Source: Croceibacterium soli (GTDB taxonomy: Bacteria; Pseudomonadota; Alphaproteobacteria; Sphingomonadales; Sphingomonadaceae). Taken from it: a stretch of 64,000 nt of DNA. The DNA is taken from NCBI RefSeq assembly GCF_009828065.1, contig NZ_WTYK01000003.1:248001-312000 (forward strand). The letters are read 5' to 3'. The position numbers were made by a program, and so were the translations under genes. The notes below the pieces were generated by a model, which searched no databases, had not been told where the DNA came from, and worked only from the letters and a program-made list of their open reading frames with translations. This document shows, piece by piece, positions 39,029-49,947 of this stretch; the stretch's first letter is position 1; each line of letters begins with the position of its first letter.

Positions 39029-41074
39029 ATGCGCGCAAGCCAATTGCCCCTGTATGGACGGGTTCTTACAAGCCTGCTTCTGATCCTCGCCGCGCTGCTG
39101 GCGTTGCCGGCGCATGCCCAGAATCGCAACCACATCGCCGCCGAGCTGATCGCCGAAGGTCCGGCGCTGCCCGGCGAGACGGTGACGCTGGCGATCCGCT
39201 TTACGCCGGAGCCGGGCTGGCACGGCTACTGGTCCAACCCCGGCGACGCCGGCTACGGAATGGAGCTCGACTGGGACCTGCCCGAAGGCTGGAGCGCCGG
39301 GGAGCCGCAGTACCCCGTGCCGCAGCGGCTGCTGATCGCCGGGCTGATGAACCATGTCTACGAGGGCGAATACGCCGTCCTGGTGCCGCTGTCGGTGCCT
39401 GCGGGCCGTGCCGCCGGTCCGATCATGCCGATCTCGCTCGACGCGCAGTGGCTCGCCTGCACCGACAAGATCTGCGTTCCGGAAGGGGCGACCCTGACCT
39501 TGCGGCTGGCGACCGCCGGCACGACGATCCGCGACACGCGCTTCGATGACTGGCGCTCCGCCATTCCCGCGCTGCTCGCCGACCGCGCCGCCTTCGAGCT
39601 TGCGGCGGACACGCTGCGCCTGGCGATCCCGCTGCCGGCTCCGCTCGGACTGCAGGACCCGCACGTCTTTGTCGAACAGCAGCAACTGGTCGACTACGCC
39701 GCTCCGCAGCGGTTCTTCCGCGACGGCGACACGCTGGTCGTCGAGATCCCGCGCAAGGGCATCGGCACCGGCCCTGACGCTGTCGAAGGCATCCTCAAGA
39801 TCGACGGCAGCGGGCAGGGCGTTCGTTTCCTTGCCGCACCCGGTGCGGTGCCGACCGCCGGCACGCCTCTGGCGGGGGCAGGTGCGGAGCTGGCCCCGCT
39901 GTGGCTGCTGCTTGGTGGCGCGCTCCTGGGCGGGCTGCTGCTCAACGTGATGCCGTGCGTGTTCCCGATCCTCAGCCTCAAGGCGCTGAGCCTCGCCCGT
40001 GCCGGCGAGAGCGAGGCGGGTGCCCGGCGGGAGGGGCTGGCCTATACCGCCGGCGTGATGCTCGCCACTTTGGCGGTCGGTGCGCTGCTGCTGGTGCTGC
40101 GCGCGGGCGGCAATGAGATCGGCTGGGCGTTCCAGTTGCAGGAGCCCGGCGTGGTCGTGTTCCTGCTCGTGCTGGCCACTGCGATCACCGCGAACCTCGC
40201 CGGCGTGTACGACCTGCCATCGCTGTCCATTACGCGCACAGGCGGACGATCGAGCGCATTTGCCACCGGCCTGCTCGCGGCTTTCGTGGCGACGCCGTGC
40301 ACCGGCCCGTTCATGGCCGCAGCGATGGGCGCGGCGCTGCTGCTGCCCTGGTGGCAGGCGCTGCTGCTGTTTGCCGTGCTCGGCCTTGGGCTGGCGCTGC
40401 CGTTCCTGCTGCTCGGCTTCGTCCCGGCCATGCGCCGCCTGCTGCCGAAGCCGGGCAAATGGATGGAGACCTTCCGCCGCGTGCTCGCCGTGCCGATGGG
40501 GCTGACGGCGCTCGCACTGCTGTGGCTGACGGCGCGGCTGGCGGGGGTGCCCTTCGCCGTCATCGCGGCGGTGATCGCCGCGTTCTTCACGCTGCTGCTG
40601 GTGCTCGCGGGGCGCTGGCGCGGCGCAGGCCGTTCGACGCTCGCGCCGCTGCTCCTCGGCACTGCGGCGCTGGCCGGCTTCGCCGCTGTCGTGCTCCCGC
40701 GTTTCGCCGACAACCGGGCCGAAGCCCGCGAGAGTGTGCTCGATCCGGTGCCCTTCAGCGAAGCGGCCCTGGCGGAGGCGCGCGCCTCCGGCCGCCCGGT
40801 GTTCGTCTGGTTCACGGCGGACTGGTGCGTGACCTGCAAAGTCAACGAAAGCGTCGCCATCGAACGCGATGCGACTCGCGAGGCATTCGAAGCTGCCGGC
40901 GTGGTCGCCATGCGCGGCGACTGGACCCGGCGCGACGCGGCGATCACCCGCTTCCTGACCGACCATGGCGCGGCCGGCGTGCCGCTCTACTTGTGGTATC
41001 CCGCCGGCGACGAGCCGCAGCAACTGCCGCAAGTGCTGACCCCGAGCACGCTTGTCGACCTCGCGCAGGATTAG
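39029..41074 (+). CDS. dsbD: Thiol:disulfide interchange protein DsbD
   Basis: 681-aa three-domain reductant carrier: signal peptide (ends LPAHAQ), periplasmic N-terminal domain (~31-290) with Cys pair CTDKIC, an 8-helix membrane domain (~295-555) with paired cysteines in NVMPCVFPIL and ATPCTGPF, and a C-terminal thioredoxin-like domain with WCVTC (~610). It passes electrons from cytoplasmic thioredoxin to periplasmic proteins, e.g. cytochrome c maturation factors, which fits the cytochrome-rich window. The ATG at 39029 is 28 bp from the divergent ubiH-like start. Confidence 0.92.
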   Translation: MRASQLPLYGRVLTSLLLILAALLALPAHAQNRNHIAAELIAEGPALPGETVTLAIRFTPEPGWHGYWSNPGDAGYGMELDWDLPEGWSAGEPQYPVPQRLLIAGLMNHVYEGEYAVLVPLSVPAGRAAGPIMPISLDAQWLACTDKICVPEGATLTLRLATAGTTIRDTRFDDWRSAIPALLADRAAFELAADTLRLAIPLPAPLGLQDPHVFVEQQQLVDYAAPQRFFRDGDTLVVEIPRKGIGTGPDAVEGILKIDGSGQGVRFLAAPGAVPTAGTPLAGAGAELAPLWLLLGGALLGGLLLNVMPCVFPILSLKALSLARAGESEAGARREGLAYTAGVMLATLAVGALLLVLRAGGNEIGWAFQLQEPGVVVFLLVLATAITANLAGVYDLPSLSITRTGGRSSAFATGLLAAFVATPCTGPFMAAAMGAALLLPWWQALLLFAVLGLGLALPFLLLGFVPAMRRLLPKPGKWMETFRRVLAVPMGLTALALLWLTARLAGVPFAVIAAVIAAFFTLLLVLAGRWRGAGRSTLAPLLLGTAALAGFAAVVLPRFADNRAEARESVLDPVPFSEAALAEARASGRPVFVWFTADWCVTCKVNESVAIERDATREAFEAAGVVAMRGDWTRRDAAITRFLTDHGAAGVPLYLWYPAGDEPQQLPQVLTPSTLVDLAQD

Positions 41075-41081
41075 CCTCTTT

Positions 41082-41214
41082 CGTCACCCTGAACTCGTTT
41101 CAGGGTCCATTGGGCGGCTTTGAGCGGAGGCTGCAGCCTGTGCGGAAGCGCTCGTCACGGCCCAAGCGCTGGGTCAGGCGGCACGATGGATGCTGAACCA
41201 AGTTCAGCATGACG
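41082..41214. repeat. Family A repeat, copy 6 (long form)
   Basis: 133 bp, left CGTCACCCTGAACTCGTTTC and right AACCAAGTTCAGCATGACG. It occupies the convergent gap between dsbD and the lipoprotein gene at 41247. Confidence 0.83.
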
Positions 41215-41246
41215 GATTCTGAGATCCGCGACGGTAATCCGAGCCG

Positions 41247-41837
41247 CTACTCGGCGGCCCCTTCCGCCGCTTCGGCCTGCTGCTCCTCGACGACCGCTTC
41301 GCGCACCACGCCGCCCGCGCGGCACCAGCCGATGAACTCGCCCGGTATCCGGCTTCCGCCGATCGCCAGCGTTCCCGCTCCGGGCAAGGTCGCCTCGATC
41401 TCGCGCGCGCCGGTGAAGACTTCCAGCAGCGGATCGTCGGCCGGCACGGCGCCTTCCCAGCGCCACTCGTTGTCGGCCAGCGTGGCATCGACCTTGAAGC
41501 GGGCGATCGTCCCGTTGCCGAGCACCGGGAACAGCGCCTTTTCCCCCGGACGCGCCTGGGTATGGCGGATGATCCTGATGCGCGGCGGGTTCTCCTTGAT
41601 CCGGCAGGACAGCGTCAGGAACGGCGGCGCGCCCGGATTGCCGAACTGAACCGCCTGCCCGTTCGACGCCACCGTCCAGGCGGCATCTTTCGTGTCAGGC
41701 GACGCGAGCGGCGCGCGCACTTTCCCCCGCGCATCCTCCAGCGCGATCCGCTGCCCCTGAACCGGCGCGTCGGCCGATCCGTCGCAAGCGGCGACGGTGA
41801 AGCTCAGCGAGAGGCAGAATAAGACGCGCGCGGACAT
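41247..41837 (-). CDS. Hypothetical lipoprotein
   Basis: 196-aa predicted lipoprotein: signal (MSARVLFCLSLSFTVAAC) with a good lipobox at Cys18. The mature part contains two further cysteines (LSCRIK, GWCRAGG) that could form a disulfide and an acidic, Ala/Glu-rich C-terminal tail. I do not recognise the domain. It stands alone between a repeat and the HigBA module. Confidence 0.7.
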   Translation of the reverse strand: MSARVLFCLSLSFTVAACDGSADAPVQGQRIALEDARGKVRAPLASPDTKDAAWTVASNGQAVQFGNPGAPPFLTLSCRIKENPPRIRIIRHTQARPGEKALFPVLGNGTIARFKVDATLADNEWRWEGAVPADDPLLEVFTGAREIEATLPGAGTLAIGGSRIPGEFIGWCRAGGVVREAVVEEQQAEAAEGAAE

Positions 41838-41890
41838 GAGCCGCGTCTGTCAGCCTTGCCGGTTTACTGCAAGGGGGTGGTATGCTGCGC

Positions 41891-42208
41891 TCAGGCGGCG
41901 CGCGGGACGATACGGTCGAGGTCGCCCTCGATCGCGCGCTTGGCTTCGCGGATCTCGTACTGGTCCTGCAAGCGGAGGAAGAAACCCTCCGACATCCGGA
42001 AATACCGCGCCAGGCGCAGGTCCAGTTCGCCATCGACCCGAGCGGCTCCGTCGATCACCGCCTGCAGGCGCGCGGGCGCGGCCCCGATGGCTTCTGCAAG
42101 GGCAGTGCAATCGAGCCCCAGAGGCTCCATGAATTCCGAGACCAGCAACTCGCCCGCGTGGGCATTGTGCAGCCAGTCCGGATCAGTGGTAGTCGACGAC
42201 TTCGACAT
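41891..42208 (-). CDS. higA: HigA-type antitoxin
   Basis: 105-aa HigA antitoxin (XRE-type helix-turn-helix, VapI group). It carries the family pattern HAGELLVSEFMEPLGLD, then LAEAIGAAPARLQAVIDG (HTH) and LARYFRMSEGFFLRLQDQYE. It neutralises the HigB toxin and represses the operon. The ATG at 42208 lies inside the end of higB (26-base overlap). An N-terminal extension in the same frame has no support. Confidence 0.88.
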   Translation of the reverse strand: MSKSSTTTDPDWLHNAHAGELLVSEFMEPLGLDCTALAEAIGAAPARLQAVIDGAARVDGELDLRLARYFRMSEGFFLRLQDQYEIREAKRAIEGDLDRIVPRAA

Positions 42209-42464
42209 CGTGGGCACTTCCGCCTTTCCAAACGAAACATATACGCCATTGGCGATTAATTGAAACGGAATGCTGCCCCGCGCGGCCTCCGGCCAGCACA
42301 TGCAGGCGATTGCTGGGCGGATCCCGCAAGTCGTCCAGCGTGTCCGCCGCTTCGATCATTGCCAGCTTCGCAAGCGCCCGCGCCTGGATGTCGGCCGGCA
42401 GTTTGCGGCTTCGCACGCCATGCCAGATCCGTTCGGTCTCCTTGTCGGCGAAGCTGGCGATCAT
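42183..42464 (-). CDS. higB: HigB-type toxin (RelE superfamily)
   Basis: 93-aa mRNA interferase of the HigB family. Typical features: N-terminal MIASFADKETERIWHG, central LHVLAGGRAGQHSVSIN and C-terminal WRICFVWKGGSAHDVEVVDYH, with basic and His residues expected at the RNase site. Toxin-first gene order and overlap with the antitoxin are standard for HigBA. 25 bp follow uvrB's end, so it may have been inserted between uvrB and its old neighbour. Confidence 0.9.
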   Translation of the reverse strand: MIASFADKETERIWHGVRSRKLPADIQARALAKLAMIEAADTLDDLRDPPSNRLHVLAGGRAGQHSVSINRQWRICFVWKGGSAHDVEVVDYH

Positions 42465-42489
42465 CCGGCCGCCCGGACACGACCGGCTT

Positions 42490-44676
<2,187 letters not shown>

Positions 44677-44859
44677 GGGCGGAGATATGGCTGTTCTCTC
44701 TGCGTTCCGCAACCGGGCGAGGGGCACCATTTCGTTGACGGGTTCGGCTGTCTGAGGCGGCAAGCAAGCGTTCACGAAGGAGGCGCACTATGTGCGGGGA
44801 AACCGGCGCGGCCGATGGAGAGTTGATCGTCGAAACGCAGCGCCGCCTGAAAGGAACTC

Positions 44860-45654
44860 ATGGCCTACAAAGCTGTCCTGCAGGAAAACGCCACCCCGGC
44901 CCGCCGCCCGGCGACGCCCACGCTGCGCGACATGGTCGCCCGCCGGTTCGAGCTTCTGGGCCGCTCCCCGCCGGGAGACGCGCGGAGCCCGGCGCTGCGC
45001 TTCCTGCTGGGCGAACTGGGCGAGCTGGTCGTGCCGCTCCGCCGATCGATGAAGGCAGAGCTGGACATTCCCGAGGCCCGGCACAAACGCGTCGTGATCC
45101 TGCTGCCGGGCTTCGGCACCCACCCGTTCCGCATGCGCTACATGGCGCGTCAGCTCGAACGCGCCGGCCACAAGGTCAAGCGCTGGGGCATGGGTTTCAA
45201 CCTGGGGCCAAGCCTGGAGCTGTTCGACACCCTCTCCCAGCGGGTGCGCGACGTGCGCGAGCGTTACGGGAAGCCGGTGGTCCTCGTCGGCTGGAGTCTT
45301 GGCGGGATCTACGCTCGGGAGATCGCCAAACGACATCCGGAAGCGGTCGCGAAAGTCATCACCATGGGCTCGCCGTTTTCCGGCACCCCTTACGACAACA
45401 ACGCCTGGCGCCTCTACCACCTGGTCACCGGCCATTCGGTGGAAGAGCCCCCGATCGAGGCGAATATCACCGCCAAGCCGCCGGTGGAGACTGTCGCGCT
45501 GTGGAGCCCGCGTGATGGGATCGTTGCACCGCGTGCCTCCTGCGGGAGGCCGGGAGAGCGCGACCGGGCCATCTCCGTGCGCTGCTCGCATGTGGGATTT
45601 CCCAATTCTCCCGAATGCTTGCATGCGATTTTGAGGGAACTCGATACTCCCTGA
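44860..45654 (+). CDS. Alpha/beta hydrolase (lipase-like)
   Basis: 264-aa alpha/beta hydrolase. LLPGFGTHPFRMRYMARQL carries the oxyanion region, VLVGWSLGGIYAREIAKRH the nucleophile elbow (Gly-x-Ser-x-Gly), a catalytic Asp is likely in LWSPRDGIVAP, and a His in RCSHVGFPNSPE. No signal peptide, so cytoplasmic. The pattern resembles triacylglycerol-lipase/PGAP1-like acyl hydrolases; substrate unknown. It precedes the Anbu operon by 72 bp on the same strand and could be co-transcribed. Confidence 0.8.
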   Translation: MAYKAVLQENATPARRPATPTLRDMVARRFELLGRSPPGDARSPALRFLLGELGELVVPLRRSMKAELDIPEARHKRVVILLPGFGTHPFRMRYMARQLERAGHKVKRWGMGFNLGPSLELFDTLSQRVRDVRERYGKPVVLVGWSLGGIYAREIAKRHPEAVAKVITMGSPFSGTPYDNNAWRLYHLVTGHSVEEPPIEANITAKPPVETVALWSPRDGIVAPRASCGRPGERDRAISVRCSHVGFPNSPECLHAILRELDTP

Positions 45655-45726
45655 GGGCGTTTTCGCCGGGGTTGCACTTGGCGGCAAGCCGAACGAATGG
45701 CATGCTGCACTGCAGCAAGGGGGAAT

Positions 45727-47157
45727 ATGGACGGAGCGAAGCAACCGGTCTTCGATGAGATGCACGAAGCCGATGGCTCGGTGCGCCCAGCCTATGCCGA
45801 ATATTGCGAGTGGCTCGACCAGCAGGACGGAAGCTGGCTGCGCCGCAAGAGCTTCGAGGCGGAGAGCCTCTTCCGCCGCAGCGGCATCACTTTCAACGTC
45901 TATGGGGAGGGCGACGCGGAGGAGCGGCTGATCCCGTTCGACATGATTCCGCGGATCATCAGCGGCGGCGAATGGCGCAAGGTCACACGCGGCATCGAGC
46001 AGCGCGTCCGCGCGATCAACGCCTTCATCCACGATCTCTACCACCGGCAGGAGATCATCCGATCGGGCCGCCTGCCGGAGCGGCTGTTCCGCAACAACAT
46101 GGCCTGGCTGCCGCAGATGGTCGGCTTCACCCCGCCGGGCGGGGTTTACACCCATGTCGTGGGGGTGGACCTGGTGCGTACCGGCCCGGACGAGTTCCTG
46201 GTGCTGGAGGACAATGCCCGCACACCCAGCGGCGTGTCCTACATGCTCGAGAACCGCGAAACGATGATGGCGATGTTCCCGGAGCTGTTCACCAAGATCC
46301 CCATCCAACCAGTCTCAAACTACCCCCGCCGCCTAGCCAAGAGCCTAGCCGCCTGTGCGCCGGAGTGCGCCGGCGAGAACCCGACGGTCGCGGTTCTCAC
46401 TCCCGGCATCTACAACTCGGCCTACTTCGAGCATGCCTTCCTGGCGGACCAGATGGGCGCGGAGCTGGTCGAGGGAAGCGACCTGCGGGTCGTCGACGGA
46501 CGCGTGCAGATGCGCACGACAAAGGGCTACCGACCCATAGACGTGCTCTATCGCCGGGTGGACGACGACTTCCTGGACCCGCTGACCTTCAATCCCGACA
46601 GCATGCTCGGCGTGCCGGGGATCTTCGACGTCTACCGCGCCGGCAAGGTCACCATCGCCAATGCGCCCGGAACCGGCGTCGCCGACGACAAGGCGATCTA
46701 CTCGTTCATGCCCGATATCGTGCAGTTCTACACCGGGGAGGCGCCGCTCCTGCCCAATGTGGAGACCTGGCGCTGCGCGGACCCGGACAGCCTGAAGTAC
46801 GTGCTCGAGAACCTCGAGGAACTGGTGGTCAAGGAGGTCCACGGCTCCGGCGGGTACGGCATGCTGATCGGCCCGACCGCTTCGAAGAAGGAGATCGCGG
46901 CGTTCCGCGAGAAGCTCCGCGCCCGACCGGCCAACTACATCGCCCAGCCGACCCTGTCGCTTTCGACCTGCCCGACCCTGACCCGCGCCGGCCTCGCCCC
47001 GCGCCACGTGGACTTGCGGCCCTACGTGCTCGTTTCGCCCGAGGGCGTCGACATCAGTCCCGGCGGCCTCACCCGCGTGGCGCTGAAGAAAGGCTCGCTG
47101 GTGGTCAATTCAAGCCAGGGCGGCGGCACCAAGGACAGCTGGGTGCTGCAGGACTGA
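45727..47157 (+). CDS. Circularly permuted ATP-grasp protein (Anbu operon)
   Basis: 476-aa circularly permuted ATP-grasp ligase (DUF404/DUF407 type), predicted to form amide or peptide bonds with ATP. Family landmarks: FRRSGITFNVYGEG, FDMIPRIISGGEW, LEDNARTPSGVSYMLENR, LVVKEVHGSGGYGMLIG (ATP-binding Lys/Gly loop) and ISPGGLTRVA. First gene of a four-gene set with an alpha-E protein, a transglutaminase-like protein and the Anbu peptidase; this set is conserved in many proteobacteria, and its product may be a peptide handled by the other three. The ATG at 45727 follows AAGGGGGA. Confidence 0.9.
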   Translation: MDGAKQPVFDEMHEADGSVRPAYAEYCEWLDQQDGSWLRRKSFEAESLFRRSGITFNVYGEGDAEERLIPFDMIPRIISGGEWRKVTRGIEQRVRAINAFIHDLYHRQEIIRSGRLPERLFRNNMAWLPQMVGFTPPGGVYTHVVGVDLVRTGPDEFLVLEDNARTPSGVSYMLENRETMMAMFPELFTKIPIQPVSNYPRRLAKSLAACAPECAGENPTVAVLTPGIYNSAYFEHAFLADQMGAELVEGSDLRVVDGRVQMRTTKGYRPIDVLYRRVDDDFLDPLTFNPDSMLGVPGIFDVYRAGKVTIANAPGTGVADDKAIYSFMPDIVQFYTGEAPLLPNVETWRCADPDSLKYVLENLEELVVKEVHGSGGYGMLIGPTASKKEIAAFREKLRARPANYIAQPTLSLSTCPTLTRAGLAPRHVDLRPYVLVSPEGVDISPGGLTRVALKKGSLVVNSSQGGGTKDSWVLQD

Positions 47158-47173
47158 TGGGCAAGATCCGATA

Positions 47174-48118
47174 ATGCTGGGCCGCACCGCCAACGACATC
47201 TTCTGGATGTTCCGCTACCTCGAACGGGCGGAGAACACCGCGCGACTGCTCGACGCCGGGCACCGCATGGCGCTGACCCGCGGCCGGGACGCGGCGAGCG
47301 CCGAGTGGAAGTCCGTCGTCAGCACCCTGGGCCTGCGGGCGAGCTACGAGGCGGTGCGCGGCGATTACTCGGGCGCGCACGTCTGCGATTTCGTCCTGCG
47401 GTCGAAGTCCAATCCCGAAAGCGTGCTGCGGATGTTCGAGTGCGCGCGCGTCAACGCCCGCCGCTGCCGCTCGGCCATCACCGGCGAAGTCTGGGAAGCG
47501 ATCAACGAAGGCTGGATGACCCTGCGCGACCTGCTCGCCCGGCAAGTGCGGGAGAGCAACCTGGGCACGGCCCTGTCGGCCATCCGCCGGGAATCGACGC
47601 TGGCTCGCGGCGCGACGCACGGATCGATGCTGCGTGACGAGGTCTACAGCTTCGCACGTGCCGGCACTTTCGTCGAACGTGCCGACAACACGGCCCGAAT
47701 CCTCGATATCAAGTACTACGTCCTGCTGCCTTCGCTGTCCTACGTCGGAACGGCGCTGGACACTGGGCAGTGGGACAACGTCCTGCGCTCGCTGTCCGGA
47801 GAGCGTGCCTACCGCTGGCTCAACGCCGGGCGAATGGATGCCCGCTCGATCGCCAACTTCGTGATCCTCGACGCGCGGTTTCCGCGCAGCCTGGCGTTCT
47901 GCTATGCCGCACTGCGTGAGAACCTCGGCGTCCTGGCGCGGCTGCACGGGCACGAGGGCGAGGCGAACACGTTGATCCGCGACGCGCACCAGCGGCTCGC
48001 CGGCACCAACGTGGAAACGATCTTCGAGCAGGGGCTGCACGAGTTCCTGCTCGGGTTCATCGCATCGAACCAGGGCATCTCCGACGCGATCGCCCGCGAA
48101 TACCGCTTCGTCGCCTGA
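47174..48118 (+). CDS. Alpha-E domain protein (Anbu operon)
   Basis: 314-aa all-helical alpha-E (DUF403) protein. It begins MLGRTANDIFWMFRYLERAE, the hallmark N-terminus, with later ARVNARRCRS and FVERADNTARILDIKYY helices. The biochemical role is unknown; it always accompanies the permuted ATP-grasp protein. ATG at 47174, 16 bp after the previous stop. Confidence 0.92.
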   Translation: MLGRTANDIFWMFRYLERAENTARLLDAGHRMALTRGRDAASAEWKSVVSTLGLRASYEAVRGDYSGAHVCDFVLRSKSNPESVLRMFECARVNARRCRSAITGEVWEAINEGWMTLRDLLARQVRESNLGTALSAIRRESTLARGATHGSMLRDEVYSFARAGTFVERADNTARILDIKYYVLLPSLSYVGTALDTGQWDNVLRSLSGERAYRWLNAGRMDARSIANFVILDARFPRSLAFCYAALRENLGVLARLHGHEGEANTLIRDAHQRLAGTNVETIFEQGLHEFLLGFIASNQGISDAIAREYRFVA

Positions 48119-48139
48119 AGGGAGCCGACCGACCGACCC

Positions 48140-48958
48140 ATGCGCCTCTCCATCCGCCATACCACCCGCTACAGCTTCGCGGCGCCGATCGCCCACGCGC
48201 TCCAGCGCTTGCGGCTGACCCCCAAGGAGACCCAGGGGCAGACGGTGCTCGACTGGAAGATGGAGTACGAAGGTGCGCGCGAGGAGCTCAGTTACGACGA
48301 CCAGAACGTCAACCGCGTGACTCTCGTCTCGGCGATGGAAGGCGCGCGGGAGGTCGTCATCACCTGCCGCGGGACGGTCGAGACCCGCGACCAGGCCGGG
48401 GTCATCGGCAGCCATGCCGGGCACTTGCCGCTGTGGGCGTTCCTCGGCGAAACCAAGCTGACCCATGCCGGTCCGCGCGTGCGCCAGTTGATCGCCACCG
48501 TGGAGCGCAGCGAAGGCGGCATGGTCGGCACGCTGCACAACCTTTCCGCCGCGATCGCCAGCGCCGTGCCGTATGAGACGGGCTCGACCGGTGTCGATAC
48601 CACGGCGGAGATCGCCCTCGGCGGCGGCTGCGGCGTTTGCCAGGATCACGCCCACATCTTCATCGCCGCCGCCCGCGCGCTGGACATCCCTGCGCGCTAC
48701 GTCAGCGGCTATCTGATGATGAACGACCGGATCGATCAGGAGGCGACCCACGCCTGGGCGGAAGCCTGGGTGCACAACCTCGGCTGGGTCGGCTTCGACA
48801 TCTCCAACGGGATCAGCCCGGACACCCGCTATGTGCGCGTCGCGACCGGCCGCGACTATCGCGATGCGGCGCCGATCACCGGGATCAGCTTCGGCGGGGC
48901 TACGGAAAACCTCCACGTGGACCTTGCGGTCGAGCAGCAGGTGCACGAACAGCAGTAG
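48140..48958 (+). CDS. Transglutaminase-like cysteine protease (Anbu operon)
   Basis: 272-aa transglutaminase-fold protein: N-terminal beta domain (RLSIRHTTRYSFAAPIAHA, LTPKETQGQ) followed by the catalytic core with Cys in GGCGVCQDHAHIF, His in ATHAWAEAW and Asp in VGFDISNG. Probably a peptidase or amidase acting on the product of the ATP-grasp partner. ATG at 48140, 21 bp after the alpha-E gene. Confidence 0.9.
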   Translation: MRLSIRHTTRYSFAAPIAHALQRLRLTPKETQGQTVLDWKMEYEGAREELSYDDQNVNRVTLVSAMEGAREVVITCRGTVETRDQAGVIGSHAGHLPLWAFLGETKLTHAGPRVRQLIATVERSEGGMVGTLHNLSAAIASAVPYETGSTGVDTTAEIALGGGCGVCQDHAHIFIAAARALDIPARYVSGYLMMNDRIDQEATHAWAEAWVHNLGWVGFDISNGISPDTRYVRVATGRDYRDAAPITGISFGGATENLHVDLAVEQQVHEQQ

Positions 48959-48988
48959 CGGCAATCGGCCGCGGCTGAGAGGATTCGA

Positions 48989-49747
48989 ATGACCTATTGC
49001 GTCGGCATGGTGGTGGACCGCGGGCTTGTGTTGATGAGCGACACGCGGACGAACTCCGGCGTCGACAACATTTCCGTGTTCCGGAAGATGTTCCACTGGA
49101 GCGTGCCGGGGGAGCGGATCGTCACGCTGATGACTGCCGGCAACCTGGCCACCACGCAGGCGGTGATCAGCGTCCTGGAGGAACGGACGAAGGCGCCCCG
49201 GGACCGCAACCATTCGCTGCTCGAAGTCCCGACCATGTTCCAGGCCGCGGTCGAGACCGGCAAGGTCCTGCGCGAGATCGTGCGCGAGACCCAGTTCGAG
49301 AACGGCGAGGAGGGCAGGGGCCGCTTCACCGCTTCGATCATCCTGGCAGGCCAGATCAAGGGCATGGAGCCGCGGCTGTTCCTGATCTACCCCGAGGGCA
49401 ATTTCATCGAGGCGAGCTGGGATACGCCGTTCTTCCAGATCGGCGAGACCAAGTACGGCCGGCCGATCCTGATCCGCGGCTACGACCGGCAGCTCAGCTT
49501 CGAGGATGCGGTGAAGCTGCTGATGGTCAGCTTCGATTCGACGCTGAAAGCCAACCTGTCTGTCGGCCTGCCGCTCGATGTCATGGTCATCGAACGCGAT
49601 TCGTTCGCCCCAACTCACGAGCGGCGGATCGAGACGAACGATCCCTATTTCGAATCCGTGTCGTCGGGCTGGAGTGAGGCCCTGCGCAGCGCGTTCCATT
49701 CGCTGCCGGATTACAGTTTCTACCAGGGCGACGAGCGGCCGGCCTGA
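48989..49747 (+). CDS. Anbu proteasome-like peptidase
   Basis: 252-aa Ntn-hydrolase of the Anbu family, the bacterial homologue of 20S proteasome subunits. The protein begins MTYCVGMVVDRGLVLMSDTR; removal of Met exposes Thr2 as nucleophile, followed by the proteasome-like SDTRTN motif. LLMVSFDSTLKANLSVGLPL lies in the C-terminal half. Anbu assembles into ring or helical oligomers in species studied; its substrates are unresolved. Last of the four co-directional genes, 30 bp after the transglutaminase gene. Confidence 0.92.
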   Translation: MTYCVGMVVDRGLVLMSDTRTNSGVDNISVFRKMFHWSVPGERIVTLMTAGNLATTQAVISVLEERTKAPRDRNHSLLEVPTMFQAAVETGKVLREIVRETQFENGEEGRGRFTASIILAGQIKGMEPRLFLIYPEGNFIEASWDTPFFQIGETKYGRPILIRGYDRQLSFEDAVKLLMVSFDSTLKANLSVGLPLDVMVIERDSFAPTHERRIETNDPYFESVSSGWSEALRSAFHSLPDYSFYQGDERPA

Positions 49748-49787
49748 CGCCCTGCATAAGGATAAGTCCCTAAGGGCTGAACCGGTA

Positions 49788-49804
49788 CGGACAACGTACG
49801 TCCG
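49788..49804. promoter_or_regulatory. Inverted repeat upstream of the FixJ-like gene (distal)
   Basis: CGGAC-aacgtac-GTCCG, five-base arms around a seven-base spacer, 41 bases after the Anbu stop. It may be an operator or part of a terminator. Confidence 0.35.
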
Positions 49805-49886
49805 CAAGAATACGCATATCGGCTCCACTACGGAGTTGAAATGCACGTTCGCTCCAGCCGCAAACGCTGCCTCCGCAGGCCGCTAA

Positions 49887-49907
49887 ATGTCCATTTCGGC
49901 TGGACAT
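49887..49907. promoter_or_regulatory. Inverted repeat upstream of the FixJ-like gene (proximal)
   Basis: ATGTCCA-tttcggc-TGGACAT, perfect seven-base arms with a seven-base spacer, 40 bases before the start at 49948. The spacing fits a dimeric regulator site, perhaps autoregulation. Confidence 0.45.
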
Positions 49908-49947
49908 CGCCGTGCGTCGACGCTGTGCCGTGAGCAGGTTGGGGGGC

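Noticed and set aside
35150-41032. A nearly 2,000-codon open frame on the minus strand
   Set aside because: It lies antisense to hemC, hemD, the mitofilin-like gene and dsbD and out of frame with the ubiH-like gene; its translation is Arg/Gln/His-rich with no domain. It is a by-product of high GC content.
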